From: a virus
Direction: 5' to 3' (one strand)
IMG/VR virus record: IMGVR_UViG_3300027749_000273
Location: 1-36,253 of that record
Length of the DNA stretch: 36,253 nucleotides
In this document: positions 16,744 to 23,677 of the stretch, piece after piece
Numbering within the stretch: the first letter of the stretch is position 1
Layout: every line of letters starts with the position of its first letter
Notes under the pieces: generated by a model
What the model was told of the DNA's origin: nothing
Seen by the model: only the letters and a program-made list of their open reading frames with translations
Databases searched by the model: none
Position numbers and translations under genes: made by a program

Positions 16744-18299
16744 GAGGGATTGGACATTTCATTGTTATACAGATCAATTATTTTTGAATGGAAATCAAGC
16801 TTGGATTGCAACATTGCGTAGATGCTTGCCTCAATCGGACTACCTTCGATATGCACCACAGTTACGGAATTCTTCTGCCCTTGTCGGTGCACCCTAGCGT
16901 TAGCTTGCAGATAAGTTTCGCTTGATGTAACGGGAGCGTACCATATCACAACATTAGCGGCTGTTAGGGTAACCCCATGTGCGGCGGCTTGCGGCTGTAT
17001 TAGTAAAACTTTAGGCTCAGTGTTTTCTTGGAAGCGTTTAAATATATCAGTACGTTTGTTTACAGTTACTTCACCGTTAATAATTTCTGATGAGATTCCG
17101 CTTTTCGATAGAAAATCACTAATAAGCGCGATAGTGTGAGTAAAAGGTATAAATATAAGTACTTTATGTGTAGCTTCTTGAATAACTTCTTCTACTACTT
17201 GTAGCCGATTGGATACATCAAACTCTACTACGCTTTTTGTATCTGTGTAGACTGCGCCGCAAGCTATCTGCAGGAGCTTATTTATTTTAGCCGCAGCGTT
17301 TACGGCGGATACTTCTTCACCTGCCGCCTCTATAAGCATATCTTTCTTTAGCTGCTTGTAGTACTTAATTTGTTGCACAGTCAAAGGAGCGTATCGAGAC
17401 GTGTACGTCATATCAGGCAAATCCAAACAGTCTTTCTTTTCAAACCGAATTGCTGGCTGAAGCAACTGATGCACGATATCTTGTGCCTCTGGTTTCGGTA
17501 CCCATTTAAACCGCGTCATCTGATACATGACCTTATCGCGGTATGTAGTGTATAAATTTGGCGCTCTCGTCGGCACACACATTTTCGCTAGCCCATAAGC
17601 ATCTAAAGGGGACTGTGCGGCTGGCGTACCCGTCATCATCCATACCCATGTCTGCGGAGATAGTATGCTTTTTAATACTTTAAATCGTACGGTTCGTGAG
17701 TTCTTATACGCGTTTGCCTCGTCAATAATTATCAGATCAAAGCTGCTGTTCTTTATCTCTTCTTGAACAATGGCGACGCCGTCAAAGTTAATGACCACAA
17801 ATTCTGCTATGCCTTCAACAATTGCCTTGCGTTTTTTACGATCGCCGTAGGCTACATTCACACTGCGATGAACTGCAAATTTAAATAGATCGGCTTGCCA
17901 TGCGGATTGCATAATCGATAGCGGGCATATAACCAGCACTCTTCTTATGACGCCTTGTTTTATAAGGTAATCCGCCGCCCAGATAGCCGATGCAGTTTTA
18001 CCCGTGCCTTGTTCATTAAAGCAAAAGCTTCGCTGACGCAAAGTTAAAAAAGACGCGGTCTCCTTCTGATGCGCCATAGGTTTATAGATTCCGGGCCAGT
18101 CATAGTCTCGTTCTATTGGAGACGGTACTTTTTTTACGCCTAGCTCCGTAAGAGTTTGAGCTTCTTTTAAGTCCCAACATACAGCTACTTCGGTGATTTC
18201 ACCCTCGGTATCTAAAGCATGGCTCTTAGGTATGGCGGCAGTTATTCTGGCTGGGTTCTTGGTGCGAACTACCAGCGCTTTGTTGTCTATGATTTGCAT
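16740..18299 (-). CDS. SNF2-family DEAD/H helicase
   Basis: 519 aa. Superfamily 2 motifs are clear: Walker A NEQGTGKT (K101), motif II IIDEANAYKN (D193-E194), motif III TGTPAAQSP (223-230), and motif VI QANARVHRQGQ (R469, R472) at the end of the second RecA-like domain. The HRxGQ box and the lack of a nuclease domain fit the SNF2-like helicases often seen in phage replication blocks. It starts directly after the HNH gene stop (no gap). ATP-driven DNA translocation or remodelling at the fork or during recombination is the known family role; the phage target is unknown. Confidence 0.9.
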   Translation of the reverse strand: MQIIDNKALVVRTKNPARITAAIPKSHALDTEGEITEVAVCWDLKEAQTLTELGVKKVPSPIERDYDWPGIYKPMAHQKETASFLTLRQRSFCFNEQGTGKTASAIWAADYLIKQGVIRRVLVICPLSIMQSAWQADLFKFAVHRSVNVAYGDRKKRKAIVEGIAEFVVINFDGVAIVQEEIKNSSFDLIIIDEANAYKNSRTVRFKVLKSILSPQTWVWMMTGTPAAQSPLDAYGLAKMCVPTRAPNLYTTYRDKVMYQMTRFKWVPKPEAQDIVHQLLQPAIRFEKKDCLDLPDMTYTSRYAPLTVQQIKYYKQLKKDMLIEAAGEEVSAVNAAAKINKLLQIACGAVYTDTKSVVEFDVSNRLQVVEEVIQEATHKVLIFIPFTHTIALISDFLSKSGISSEIINGEVTVNKRTDIFKRFQENTEPKVLLIQPQAAAHGVTLTAANVVIWYAPVTSSETYLQANARVHRQGQKNSVTVVHIEGSPIEASIYAMLQSKLDFHSKIIDLYNNEMSNPS

Positions 18300-18566
18300 T
18301 TATTTAATCGTGTGGTCGCTGTTGCGGGCGTATGAACGATTGTCTGTTGCGCTTTTAACTCGTAAATTACTGCGCACAGTCTTGCCGCCTTTGCTTAAGG
18401 CTTTTTTATGGTCAACGTCTTTACCGTCACCCTTATGGACAAGCCCCTCTTTTTCCATCATCGCACGTGCTTTGTTTCGAGCGGCGCGTTTCTTTTTAAC
18501 GGCGGGCGTGCCGTCGTATGTTTCATACTCGTGTTTATACGGTCTAGGTTTATTTACGTAAGGCAT
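18300..18566 (-). CDS. Small HNH endonuclease-like protein
   Basis: 88 aa, strongly basic, with GGGAG and a 6-nt spacer before ATG. The core DVDHKKALSKGGKTVRSNLRV (D52, H53, N67) and the later N76-R77 match the HNH pattern of short phage nucleases in which xVDHxxPLSKGGxxxxxNxxV precedes a terminal Asn. The upstream RNKARAMMEKEG helix is typical of this subgroup. It overlaps the Cas4-like gene by 1 bp (TAATG). It is probably a structure-specific or nicking nuclease in replication or packaging; free homing is less likely given its tight operon position. Confidence 0.8.
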   Translation of the reverse strand: MPYVNKPRPYKHEYETYDGTPAVKKKRAARNKARAMMEKEGLVHKGDGKDVDHKKALSKGGKTVRSNLRVKSATDNRSYARNSDHTIK

Positions 18567-19252
18567 TAGTTTCTCCCATTGTGTTCACAATCTTTTACAG
18601 CACACCAACCACGGCATGTGAAGTTTGGCACTGGATTCCATACATCCGATTCAAATGATTTTTCTAAGCGCTCTATCTCAGGTATCCAACGCTTCCAAAG
18701 TTCGGGCTGATCGTCCGATACAAAAGTAGCTGGCACTAAATCCTCTGCTACTAAAAATACAAGGCAAGCACGAACCGACCTTATATTTGGAAAATGCTTA
18801 AAAACTAATAGCGAAAGCAGTTCCAGTTGTTTCTTGTCAGCGTAGCGACTTGACTTACCTGTTTTCCAGTCAACGATACTAGCCTTATCCCCGTTAAGCA
18901 CAAGCAAGTCGGCGATACCACGAAACCAGACTTCCTTATCGCCAAACTTACACGGCTCAAACTGCTTGGTCAAGCCCATTTCGTACTCGCACAGCTTCTC
19001 ACCAGCCATTTCTTTAAATGGGTCGAGTCGGGGTTTAATAAACGCATACTGTGGTGGTATGGGCGTACCGTCTTTTATGTAGTCCTCAGCAACTTTGTGT
19101 ACTGTTTTTCCATAATCGAGGTGTAATTGTGGCGGTTCCACAATGTCTTTGACCACGCGCATTCGATGATATTTGCGGGGGCATTGTTGAAACAGCGATA
19201 TGCTGGAGTACGACCATGTGTAGCTAACCGACAAACTTTTTTGTTGTTCCAT
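18566..19252 (-). CDS. Cas4-like PD-(D/E)XK nuclease
   Basis: 228 aa. Nuclease core: H52 in GKTVHK, D115 in GIADLL, then D128-W-K130 in IVDWKTGKSS and the Q142LELLSLL helix. Four cysteines lie where Cas4/AddB-type enzymes hold an iron-sulfur cluster: C24 in QQCPRKYH, and C213, C217 and C222 near the C-terminus (FTCRGWCAVKDCE). This points to a 5'-3' exonuclease of the RecB/Cas4 family acting in phage recombination. There is no CRISPR array or other cas gene in the window. The start overlaps the end of the polymerase gene by 29 bp. Confidence 0.87.
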   Translation of the reverse strand: MEQQKSLSVSYTWSYSSISLFQQCPRKYHRMRVVKDIVEPPQLHLDYGKTVHKVAEDYIKDGTPIPPQYAFIKPRLDPFKEMAGEKLCEYEMGLTKQFEPCKFGDKEVWFRGIADLLVLNGDKASIVDWKTGKSSRYADKKQLELLSLLVFKHFPNIRSVRACLVFLVAEDLVPATFVSDDQPELWKRWIPEIERLEKSFESDVWNPVPNFTCRGWCAVKDCEHNGRN

Positions 19253-21062
19253 AACTTTTTCCGTATTTGACCTCGCAGTTTAACGGCAATGTTTCTGCCC
19301 ACTTAGGACGCCAACGCATACACTCTTGTACATACGCGGCGGCTTCTTCGGCCTCTTCATCTCTAGCTATGCAAGCAACAGCGTCATGTACGGTTAGCAC
19401 AACCTGATATCTTTTAGATATCCGCAACATCTGTTCCCCTATCGCGCATCGGGCTAATGCTTGACATATATTTTCTACAACCTTACCGCCATATATTTTA
19501 ACAACTCCACGCCTCGTGTCATACATATATTGCGGTCTACCATGCGTGTCGGCGTGACCTTGCCGTAGATTCATATACTTCAATGGCAACCCACTGGGTA
19601 GGTCAAAGCCAACCCCGGGCAACACGTAAACTGCTTGGTCTTGATATCCAAACTGTGTAGTCTTTAGCTTAGGGTCAGACAACGCCAACAAGCACTGATG
19701 CCCTTGTTCCCATAAAGCTGGAATCTTTGCGTATTCTCGGCGATAAGTATTAAGAATCTGTTGACAAAATAAATCACCAATAGATACGCCAAAGCTTCTC
19801 AGTTGTAGTTGAAACTTAACTGCGCCCATGCCATACCCCGCCCCAAGAATAGTGGTCTTGCCAACAAACCGCTCGGAGTCGTCAATCTCCCATACCTTTT
19901 TGCCGTAAATCTTAGACGCCATAATCTTGTAGACATCCTCACCTTTCTCAAACGCTTGCACCAAGTCGTTTTGCCCTGCTAGCCATGCCAATACACGCGC
20001 CTCGATTTGAGAGGAGTCGGCGTCAATTAAGGTATACCCTTTAGGTGCTGTAATAGCAGACTTCAGCAATGACTTGCGGGGTAGATTTTGCAGGTTAAGT
20101 CTGTCGTCCCCACCCCAACGCCCTGTGTGAGCGGCGTAGTATCTTAGCGGGACCGGCAACTTGCCGCGCTTAGCGATATCAATAAATCGTTGAGTCCGTG
20201 TTTCTTCCAACGTGCTTTTTGTGCCGAGACGTGCGGCAACAAGGGCTTGCACTCTTTCATCAGGGTGTTCTGCCAAAGCTTTAAAACCGTCGTCATTCTT
20301 TGCTAACGCAAGCGTCAATTTACCAGTAGTTGGGCTGTATTTCATAGGGGGTTCTACCCCTAGCCCCTTCAAAACTTCGGCAAACTTTGGGTTTGACAGC
20401 AACTCTTCCCTGTTGGTACTTGCCTTAGCTATTAAACTTTCTTTCTTCTCAACGACCTGTATAAGATGCTGTTCAAGTAGCGGGAGGTCTAAAACCATAG
20501 TCGGCTTAGTAAACATCCTAAGCGTCAGGTCGATAAGCCTAAGCTCTGACTTCTTGAAATGCAAGTTCAATATATTAAACAGATCGTATGTGATTGCAAC
20601 GTCATTCTTGCAATACTCTCCATACTGCGCTAACTGTTCCCGCGAAAAGTCCAGTCGGCGTTTACCCATCGCAAGCACGACCTCTGTACCCTTTTTTCCT
20701 AGGCTGTACCGTTCAGCTAATTTAGCTAGGCTGTTGCCAACTTCAACGCCGTCTACGGCACGCGCCATACATAACGTATCAAGAAGAATAAAGGGGTGTA
20801 TCCCAAACCGCCACGCAAGAATAGCCCCATCAAACATCATATTGTGGGCTAGGACAAACGAATTATCCCAATCAAACTGGCTTAGCCAATCCTTAATCTC
20901 ATCCATCGCCCCAGTGAACCACACAGTCGGCTCGGCGTTAACCTTTAAACCAATACCAATGACTTCGAAACGATCGTCTCTTATGTATTCTTCAGTTGTC
21001 AATTTAGATAAAGAAAAATCTTTGTCGTAGAACGTCTCGAAGTCAAGGGTAATTAGGTTCAT
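19224..21062 (-). CDS. DNA polymerase, family A, with 3'-5' exonuclease
   Basis: 612 aa, AAGG with an 8-nt spacer before ATG. Exonuclease (DnaQ-like) motifs: LDFETF (D7, E9), LAHNMMFDGA (D78) and YCKNDV (D154). Polymerase motifs: A DADSSQIEAR (D349), B RFVGKTTILGAGYG (R398, K402, Y410) and C LTVHDA (H559, D560). All catalytic residues are present. It is short for a Pol I and lacks the 5' nuclease, like T7-type replicative polymerases. It is the replicative enzyme of this phage, with primase-helicase and SSB in the same block. Confidence 0.95.
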   Translation of the reverse strand: MNLITLDFETFYDKDFSLSKLTTEEYIRDDRFEVIGIGLKVNAEPTVWFTGAMDEIKDWLSQFDWDNSFVLAHNMMFDGAILAWRFGIHPFILLDTLCMARAVDGVEVGNSLAKLAERYSLGKKGTEVVLAMGKRRLDFSREQLAQYGEYCKNDVAITYDLFNILNLHFKKSELRLIDLTLRMFTKPTMVLDLPLLEQHLIQVVEKKESLIAKASTNREELLSNPKFAEVLKGLGVEPPMKYSPTTGKLTLALAKNDDGFKALAEHPDERVQALVAARLGTKSTLEETRTQRFIDIAKRGKLPVPLRYYAAHTGRWGGDDRLNLQNLPRKSLLKSAITAPKGYTLIDADSSQIEARVLAWLAGQNDLVQAFEKGEDVYKIMASKIYGKKVWEIDDSERFVGKTTILGAGYGMGAVKFQLQLRSFGVSIGDLFCQQILNTYRREYAKIPALWEQGHQCLLALSDPKLKTTQFGYQDQAVYVLPGVGFDLPSGLPLKYMNLRQGHADTHGRPQYMYDTRRGVVKIYGGKVVENICQALARCAIGEQMLRISKRYQVVLTVHDAVACIARDEEAEEAAAYVQECMRWRPKWAETLPLNCEVKYGKSYGTTKKFVG

Positions 21063-21065
21063 CAG

Positions 21066-21293
21066 TTATACCTTTTCGCAAGCGAATTTAGGGCGTTCCC
21101 AAAGGGACATAGTATGTGGGGTTGCCCCGCCAGCAAGCAGTTCTTCAGCTTTATAAGTGACGTTGTTATATCTTTTGTGAAACCCCGGACCTACATAAAG
21201 CTTGATATCTCTATAGTGTGGTATATAAGTTATTTTGTTGTGCTTGTATACGGTGTACTCTACTCGGTTTGAATATTCTTCAGTAGCTTTCAT
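21066..21293 (-). CDS. Small hypothetical protein before the polymerase
   Basis: 75 aa, basic and tyrosine-rich (ITYIPHYRDIKLYVGPGFHKRY). It starts in an ATGA overlap with the DUF3310 gene, has AGAGG with a 7-nt spacer, and ends 3 bp before the polymerase start. No family is recognised. Tight spacing on both sides supports it as a real gene. Confidence 0.75.
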   Translation of the reverse strand: MKATEEYSNRVEYTVYKHNKITYIPHYRDIKLYVGPGFHKRYNNVTYKAEELLAGGATPHTMSLWERPKFACEKV

Positions 21294-21796
21294 TTAGTAA
21301 CCTCTGGTTGTGTTGAGAACTTTGCAATCTCGCGATTTAAATACCAACGTGCTTTGAGCAAGTCTTCGTAATGGTAGCCTTTATGGTCGGCGCGACTAAT
21401 GTATTTAATCACGTTACCAAGGTTATACCCAAACTCTTTTGCATCAATAAAGTCAATGGTTTCAATACCTCCAACTTTGTAATGCGCGGGACTATTGATT
21501 GGGTCGGTGATATGCTGAGCAAGTACGTCTTTGCGGATTCGATTTGCTTCTTCAGTAGAAACATCAACTGATGGTGTCGCACTCTGCATACGCCGCTTAG
21601 GTCTTGTGTGCTGATGTATTAACTCTGCCATGCGCTCAGGTGTTATATGTGTGACTGGCGGTAAAAGCATTTTGGACTTAACCATGTAGACAACTTGATA
21701 CGTGGTATCAAACTTTTTTGCTACGTCTTTAATAGCAATACTGGGGTTAGCAGTAATGTATCTACGGATTTTCTCGGCTCGACTTAATTTTTTCAT
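21290..21796 (-). CDS. DUF3310 protein with N-terminal helix-turn-helix
   Basis: 168 aa. Residues about 8-42 (EKIRRYITANPSIAIKDVAKKF, then TTYQVVYMVKS) form a winged or simple helix-turn-helix. Residues about 100-157 (NSPAHYKVGGIETIDFIDA, YNLGNVIKYISRADHKG, DLLKARWYLNREI) match the DUF3310 domain, which is widespread in phages and sometimes annotated as a nucleotide kinase-like protein. The fusion to a DNA-binding domain suggests a regulatory or replication-linked role. ATGA overlaps join it to both neighbours. Confidence 0.85.
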   Translation of the reverse strand: MKKLSRAEKIRRYITANPSIAIKDVAKKFDTTYQVVYMVKSKMLLPPVTHITPERMAELIHQHTRPKRRMQSATPSVDVSTEEANRIRKDVLAQHITDPINSPAHYKVGGIETIDFIDAKEFGYNLGNVIKYISRADHKGYHYEDLLKARWYLNREIAKFSTQPEVTK

Positions 21797-21924
21797 AGTA
21801 ATGCTTCCTTGTAATCGTTTTTAATAAATCTTCGGTTTACTTTTTCTAACAGTTTTGGGTCTACTCGCTCGAACGGATTCCAATCGTTCGCGCATATTTT
21901 CGAGATGATTTCTTCGTTCTTCAT
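21793..21924 (-). CDS. Small overlapping ORF coupled to the DUF3310 gene
   Basis: 43 aa from ATG at 21924, starting MKNEEIISKICANDWNPFER and ending in an ATGA overlap with the DUF3310 gene. A weak AGAGA lies 7-8 nt upstream. It shares 104 bp with the zinc-ribbon gene in another frame. The protein looks natural, with helix-forming charge spacing and Trp-Asn-Pro-Phe, and the exact coupling supports it. A longer reading from 22005 is open but has no better start. Confidence 0.5.
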   Translation of the reverse strand: MKNEEIISKICANDWNPFERVDPKLLEKVNRRFIKNDYKEALL

Positions 21925-22066
21925 CAATTGTCTCTTGCGGGATAAAGACTTCCTTGGTTGTAAATCTGTGTTCATTTGCACATTCCCTCCTACGTATATG
22001 CCCAAATGTGGGCGAGTTTCTAGTTTCTTTTACTGTTGTCCATGCCCCGCATTTGGGGCACTTCAT
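21821..22066 (-). CDS. NrdR-like zinc-ribbon protein
   Basis: 81 aa. The N-terminus MKCPKCGAWTTVKETR...RRRECANEHRF has C3, C6, C29 and H33, the zinc-ribbon layout of the NrdR N-terminal domain and of small phage transcription-factor-like proteins. The ATP-cone of true NrdR is missing. The C-terminal half is a basic helix and tail that shares bases with the next ORF. It begins in an ATGA overlap with a membrane peptide. Nucleic-acid binding is inferred. Confidence 0.82.
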   Translation of the reverse strand: MKCPKCGAWTTVKETRNSPTFGHIRRRECANEHRFTTKEVFIPQETIDEERRNHLENMRERLESVRASRPKTVRKSKPKIY

Positions 22067-22167
22067 AAGTCTTCTCGGCTAATCATCACTATCGCTATAC
22101 CTACGGCAACAACAACTATTGCGCCAAGGCACATTAGAAATACTATCCAAGCGATTGTTTCAAGCAT
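22063..22167 (-). CDS. 34-aa single-pass membrane peptide
   Basis: ATG at 22167 after GGAG with a 7-8-nt spacer; stop TGA overlaps the start of the zinc-ribbon gene (ATGA). After MLETIA, residues about 7-29 are continuously hydrophobic (WIVFLMCLGAIVVV and onward), and the tail SREDL is polar. One transmembrane helix, N-out or N-in unknown. Together with the next gene it forms a pair of tiny membrane proteins. A holin-like or membrane-anchor role cannot be decided. Confidence 0.72.
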   Translation of the reverse strand: MLETIAWIVFLMCLGAIVVVAVGIAIVMISREDL

Positions 22168-22270
22168 CTCTGTTCTCCAACTTACGTCTTAGATAGACTA
22201 TTAGTGACTCCACAAGTTTTATTGCGTACGGAGCCAACATACCAAGAAAAAATAATCCTACTTCACTCAT
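22160..22270 (-). CDS. 36-aa membrane peptide
   Basis: ATG at 22270 preceded by AAAGGAG with a 7-nt spacer, one of the best ribosome sites in the window. MSEVGLFFLGMLAPYAIKL and VESLIVYL give one long amphipathic or transmembrane helix, followed by a basic tail (RRKLENRDA). Its last 8 bp overlap the next membrane peptide. No family is recognised. Confidence 0.72.
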   Translation of the reverse strand: MSEVGLFFLGMLAPYAIKLVESLIVYLRRKLENRDA

Positions 22271-22305
22271 CGCTTTTCTCCTTTAAAAAATTTATTAAAT
22301 GTCAT
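22267..22305 (-). CDS. 12-codon leader-like ORF
   Basis: ATG at 22305 preceded by AAAGGAG with an 8-nt spacer; codes MTFNKFFKGEKR and stops in an overlap with the start of the 36-aa gene. It begins in an ATGA overlap with the 52-aa gene. It may serve only to couple translation. Confidence 0.35.
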   Translation of the reverse strand: MTFNKFFKGEKR

Positions 22306-22460
22306 GTGTTCTTCTCCTTTAGTTTGGCTTCTATGGCTTTGGCAAAGTCAATCCATTTATAGTCTTGTTCGTATGCCTTTAATGTTTTATTTATTTCCTC
22401 ATCCGTCAGCCCAACCCAAGGGCGAACGTAGTCTTGGATGTCATCGTCGTCTTCAATCAT
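22302..22460 (-). CDS. 52-aa WVGLTD-motif protein
   Basis: ATG at 22460 preceded by GGAGGG with a 6-nt spacer. It is acidic at the start (MIEDDDD), then PWVGLTDEEINKTLK, and a C-terminal helix WIDFAKAIEAKLKEKNT. The 71-aa protein at 22794-23009 shares the WVGLTDxEI core and a C-terminal helix ending in NT, so the two are paralogues. Similar short proteins occur in other phages, with no known function. It overlaps the next gene by ATGA and the previous by 8 bp. Confidence 0.8.
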   Translation of the reverse strand: MIEDDDDIQDYVRPWVGLTDEEINKTLKAYEQDYKWIDFAKAIEAKLKEKNT

Positions 22461-22797
22461 GCTTACCCTCCAACTCAGTAACCTTGTCAGACAAAACGCG
22501 CACTAACTCAGTCAGCACGGTGACCTCTGCCATTAGTTGCTCTCTAGATGCCCCGATCGGGGCATTTTTTATCACTTCAGAGTGTTTTTGTGCATTTATG
22601 ACCTGATCGGGATATTTTTCGGGCTCTTCAGCAGGCCAACAACGGATGTGCCATTGCTCCCCATACTCTTTTATTGTCAGAAGTGGGTAGCCTTTCCTGA
22701 CAATCCACTCACTCATCTGCCCATCTGTCTCGGGGTCATAGATAGCGGGGAATCCATGTTTCCAACCCTCGGGCGGGTCAACCCATAATTTAGTCAT
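22453..22797 (-). CDS. Hypothetical protein with C-terminal coiled coil
   Basis: 114 aa from ATG at 22797, which has GTGGAG with a 6-nt spacer; a GTG at 22809 is less likely. The N-terminal part is aromatic-rich (KLWVDPPEGWKHGFPAIYDP, IKEYGEQWHIRCWPAEEP). The end (QLMAEVTVLTELVRVLSDKVTELEGKHD) is a heptad coiled coil that probably mediates oligomerisation. It starts in an ATGA overlap with the 71-aa gene. No family is recognised. Confidence 0.78.
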   Translation of the reverse strand: MTKLWVDPPEGWKHGFPAIYDPETDGQMSEWIVRKGYPLLTIKEYGEQWHIRCWPAEEPEKYPDQVINAQKHSEVIKNAPIGASREQLMAEVTVLTELVRVLSDKVTELEGKHD

Positions 22798-23009
22798 GTG
22801 TTTCTCCACTTAAGCATCTCTTCAATCATGCGAGCGGCTTCGTAGAAGGACTTGTTATCAAAGTCTATGTTATATATCTCTTTGTCGGTCAGCCCAACCC
22901 ACTCCGTAGGGTCAGTCCATACCGGTCTGCGTCTGCGTACGGCTGAAATAGTTTCTTTTCTAACCATGCTATCTTTTTCTGTATCGCTGTATTCTTCATC
23001 GGGCGTCAT
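22794..23009 (-). CDS. 71-aa WVGLTD-motif protein
   Basis: Start chosen at ATG 23009: GTGGAG lies 5 nt upstream and it gives an ATGA overlap with the preceding gene; the ATG at 23042 would overlap 37 bp. The acidic N-terminus and RRRR cluster precede WVGLTDKEIYNIDF, the motif shared with the 52-aa protein. The C-terminal helix (FYEAARMIEEMLKWRNT) is also alike. Probably a duplicate lineage within the same operon. Function unknown. Confidence 0.78.
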   Translation of the reverse strand: MTPDEEYSDTEKDSMVRKETISAVRRRRPVWTDPTEWVGLTDKEIYNIDFDNKSFYEAARMIEEMLKWRNT

Positions 23010-23224
23010 AAAATCTCCACTGGTGATGTTGTTTCTATCCATACTTTAGCGCCACAAGACATGGGCTTATCGGGGGAATACACAATCGTGCTAGCCCCGT
23101 GAATCTTTACGCTGTTGGCGTATCTATTTTCTTTGTAAGTTTTGACTGTAAGCACTGGGTCGCTTCTACCGTTTTTAGCGTTAGCTTTTATTACGTGTTG
23201 GTTGACGTGGATTTTGGTTTTCAT
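23006..23224 (-). CDS. Small basic beta-rich hypothetical protein
   Basis: 72 aa, predicted mostly beta: MKTKIHVNQHVIKANAK, PVLTVKTYKENRYANSVKIH, STIVYSPDKPMSCGAKVWIE. The ribosome site is weak (GAGAG well upstream). It lies 19 bp after the VRR-NUC gene and overlaps the next gene by ATGA. The layout suggests a small single-sheet protein. No family is recognised with certainty. Confidence 0.72.
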   Translation of the reverse strand: MKTKIHVNQHVIKANAKNGRSDPVLTVKTYKENRYANSVKIHGASTIVYSPDKPMSCGAKVWIETTSPVEIL

Positions 23225-23243
23225 AAATCGTTAGGGGCTCTCA

Positions 23244-23555
23244 CTAAGCTATGACCGTTCCCTTGCGCCTTGCAAATTTTTTTATTGTGGTTTCTATCTC
23301 GTTGATGTTTGTCTCGTTGACTACCATTGTTAGCCCACCAGCATCAGTTATGAGACGCATCTCTCTCTCCTGCAATGCAGTCGGCTTATTGTTTCCCGCT
23401 TTGCACTCAATAGAAAAGAACACCCCATCATAGCAACCAACTATGTCAGGCACTCCACTACGCCCATAACCAGCAGTTGCTGGCATAAAGTAATACGCAT
23501 CTATCTCATCGAGTATTTTTTTAACTTTAGTTTTTACTCTACTCTCGGGCGTCAT
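23244..23555 (-). CDS. VRR-NUC domain nuclease
   Basis: 103 aa, GAGGAG with a 6-nt spacer before ATG. The whole protein is one VRR-NUC fold, a PD-(D/E)XK subclass: GVPDIVG (D37), SIECKAG (E50, K52), and Q62 in the following helix ALQEREM, then a beta strand GGLTMVV. Such phage proteins are stand-alone Holliday-junction or flap-type nucleases. It is the first gene after the promoter at 23579-23607 and heads the replication operon. Confidence 0.9.
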   Translation of the reverse strand: MTPESRVKTKVKKILDEIDAYYFMPATAGYGRSGVPDIVGCYDGVFFSIECKAGNNKPTALQEREMRLITDAGGLTMVVNETNINEIETTIKKFARRKGTVIA

Positions 23556-23578
23556 AGTTACTCCTCAACTGTTGACTG

Positions 23579-23607
23579 AGTATAGCACATAAAAAAGCCC
23601 AACGCAA
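23579..23607 (-). promoter_or_regulatory. Promoter upstream of the VRR-NUC gene
   Basis: On the - strand: TTGCGT (23602-23607), a 17-bp spacer, and TATACT (23579-23584) with TGC before it, an extended -10. The -35 lies within the loop and stem of the terminator that ends the upstream operon, so end and restart share bases. It should drive the genes from 23555 leftward. Confidence 0.7.
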
Positions 23608-23616
23608 TAGTCGGGC
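23591..23616 (-). terminator. Second tandem terminator of the early operon
   Basis: On the - strand GCCCGAC pairs with GTTGGGC (one G-T wobble; 23610-23616 with 23597-23603) around a 6-nt loop, followed by six T (23591-23596). Confidence 0.75.
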
Positions 23617-23617
23617 G

Positions 23618-23652
23618 AAAAAAAAGACATAATGAGCACTGCCCATTATGTC
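23618..23652 (-). terminator. First tandem terminator of the early operon
   Basis: A perfect 9-bp stem (GACATAATG with CATTATGTC; 23644-23652 and 23626-23634), 9-nt loop, then eight T on the - strand (23618-23625). It lies 26 bp beyond the stop of the 294-aa gene. Confidence 0.88.
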
Positions 23653-23677
23653 CTGAGTAAAAGATTAAATTGTTATG

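Noticed and set aside
18566-19252. Cas4-like gene as part of a CRISPR-Cas system
   Set aside because: There are no repeat-spacer arrays or other cas genes in the window; phages often carry Cas4-like recombination nucleases.
20212-21030. Long + strand open frame opposite the polymerase gene
   Set aside because: It is an antisense shadow: the - strand frame carries all polymerase motifs, and the + product is Ser/Leu-rich without family features.
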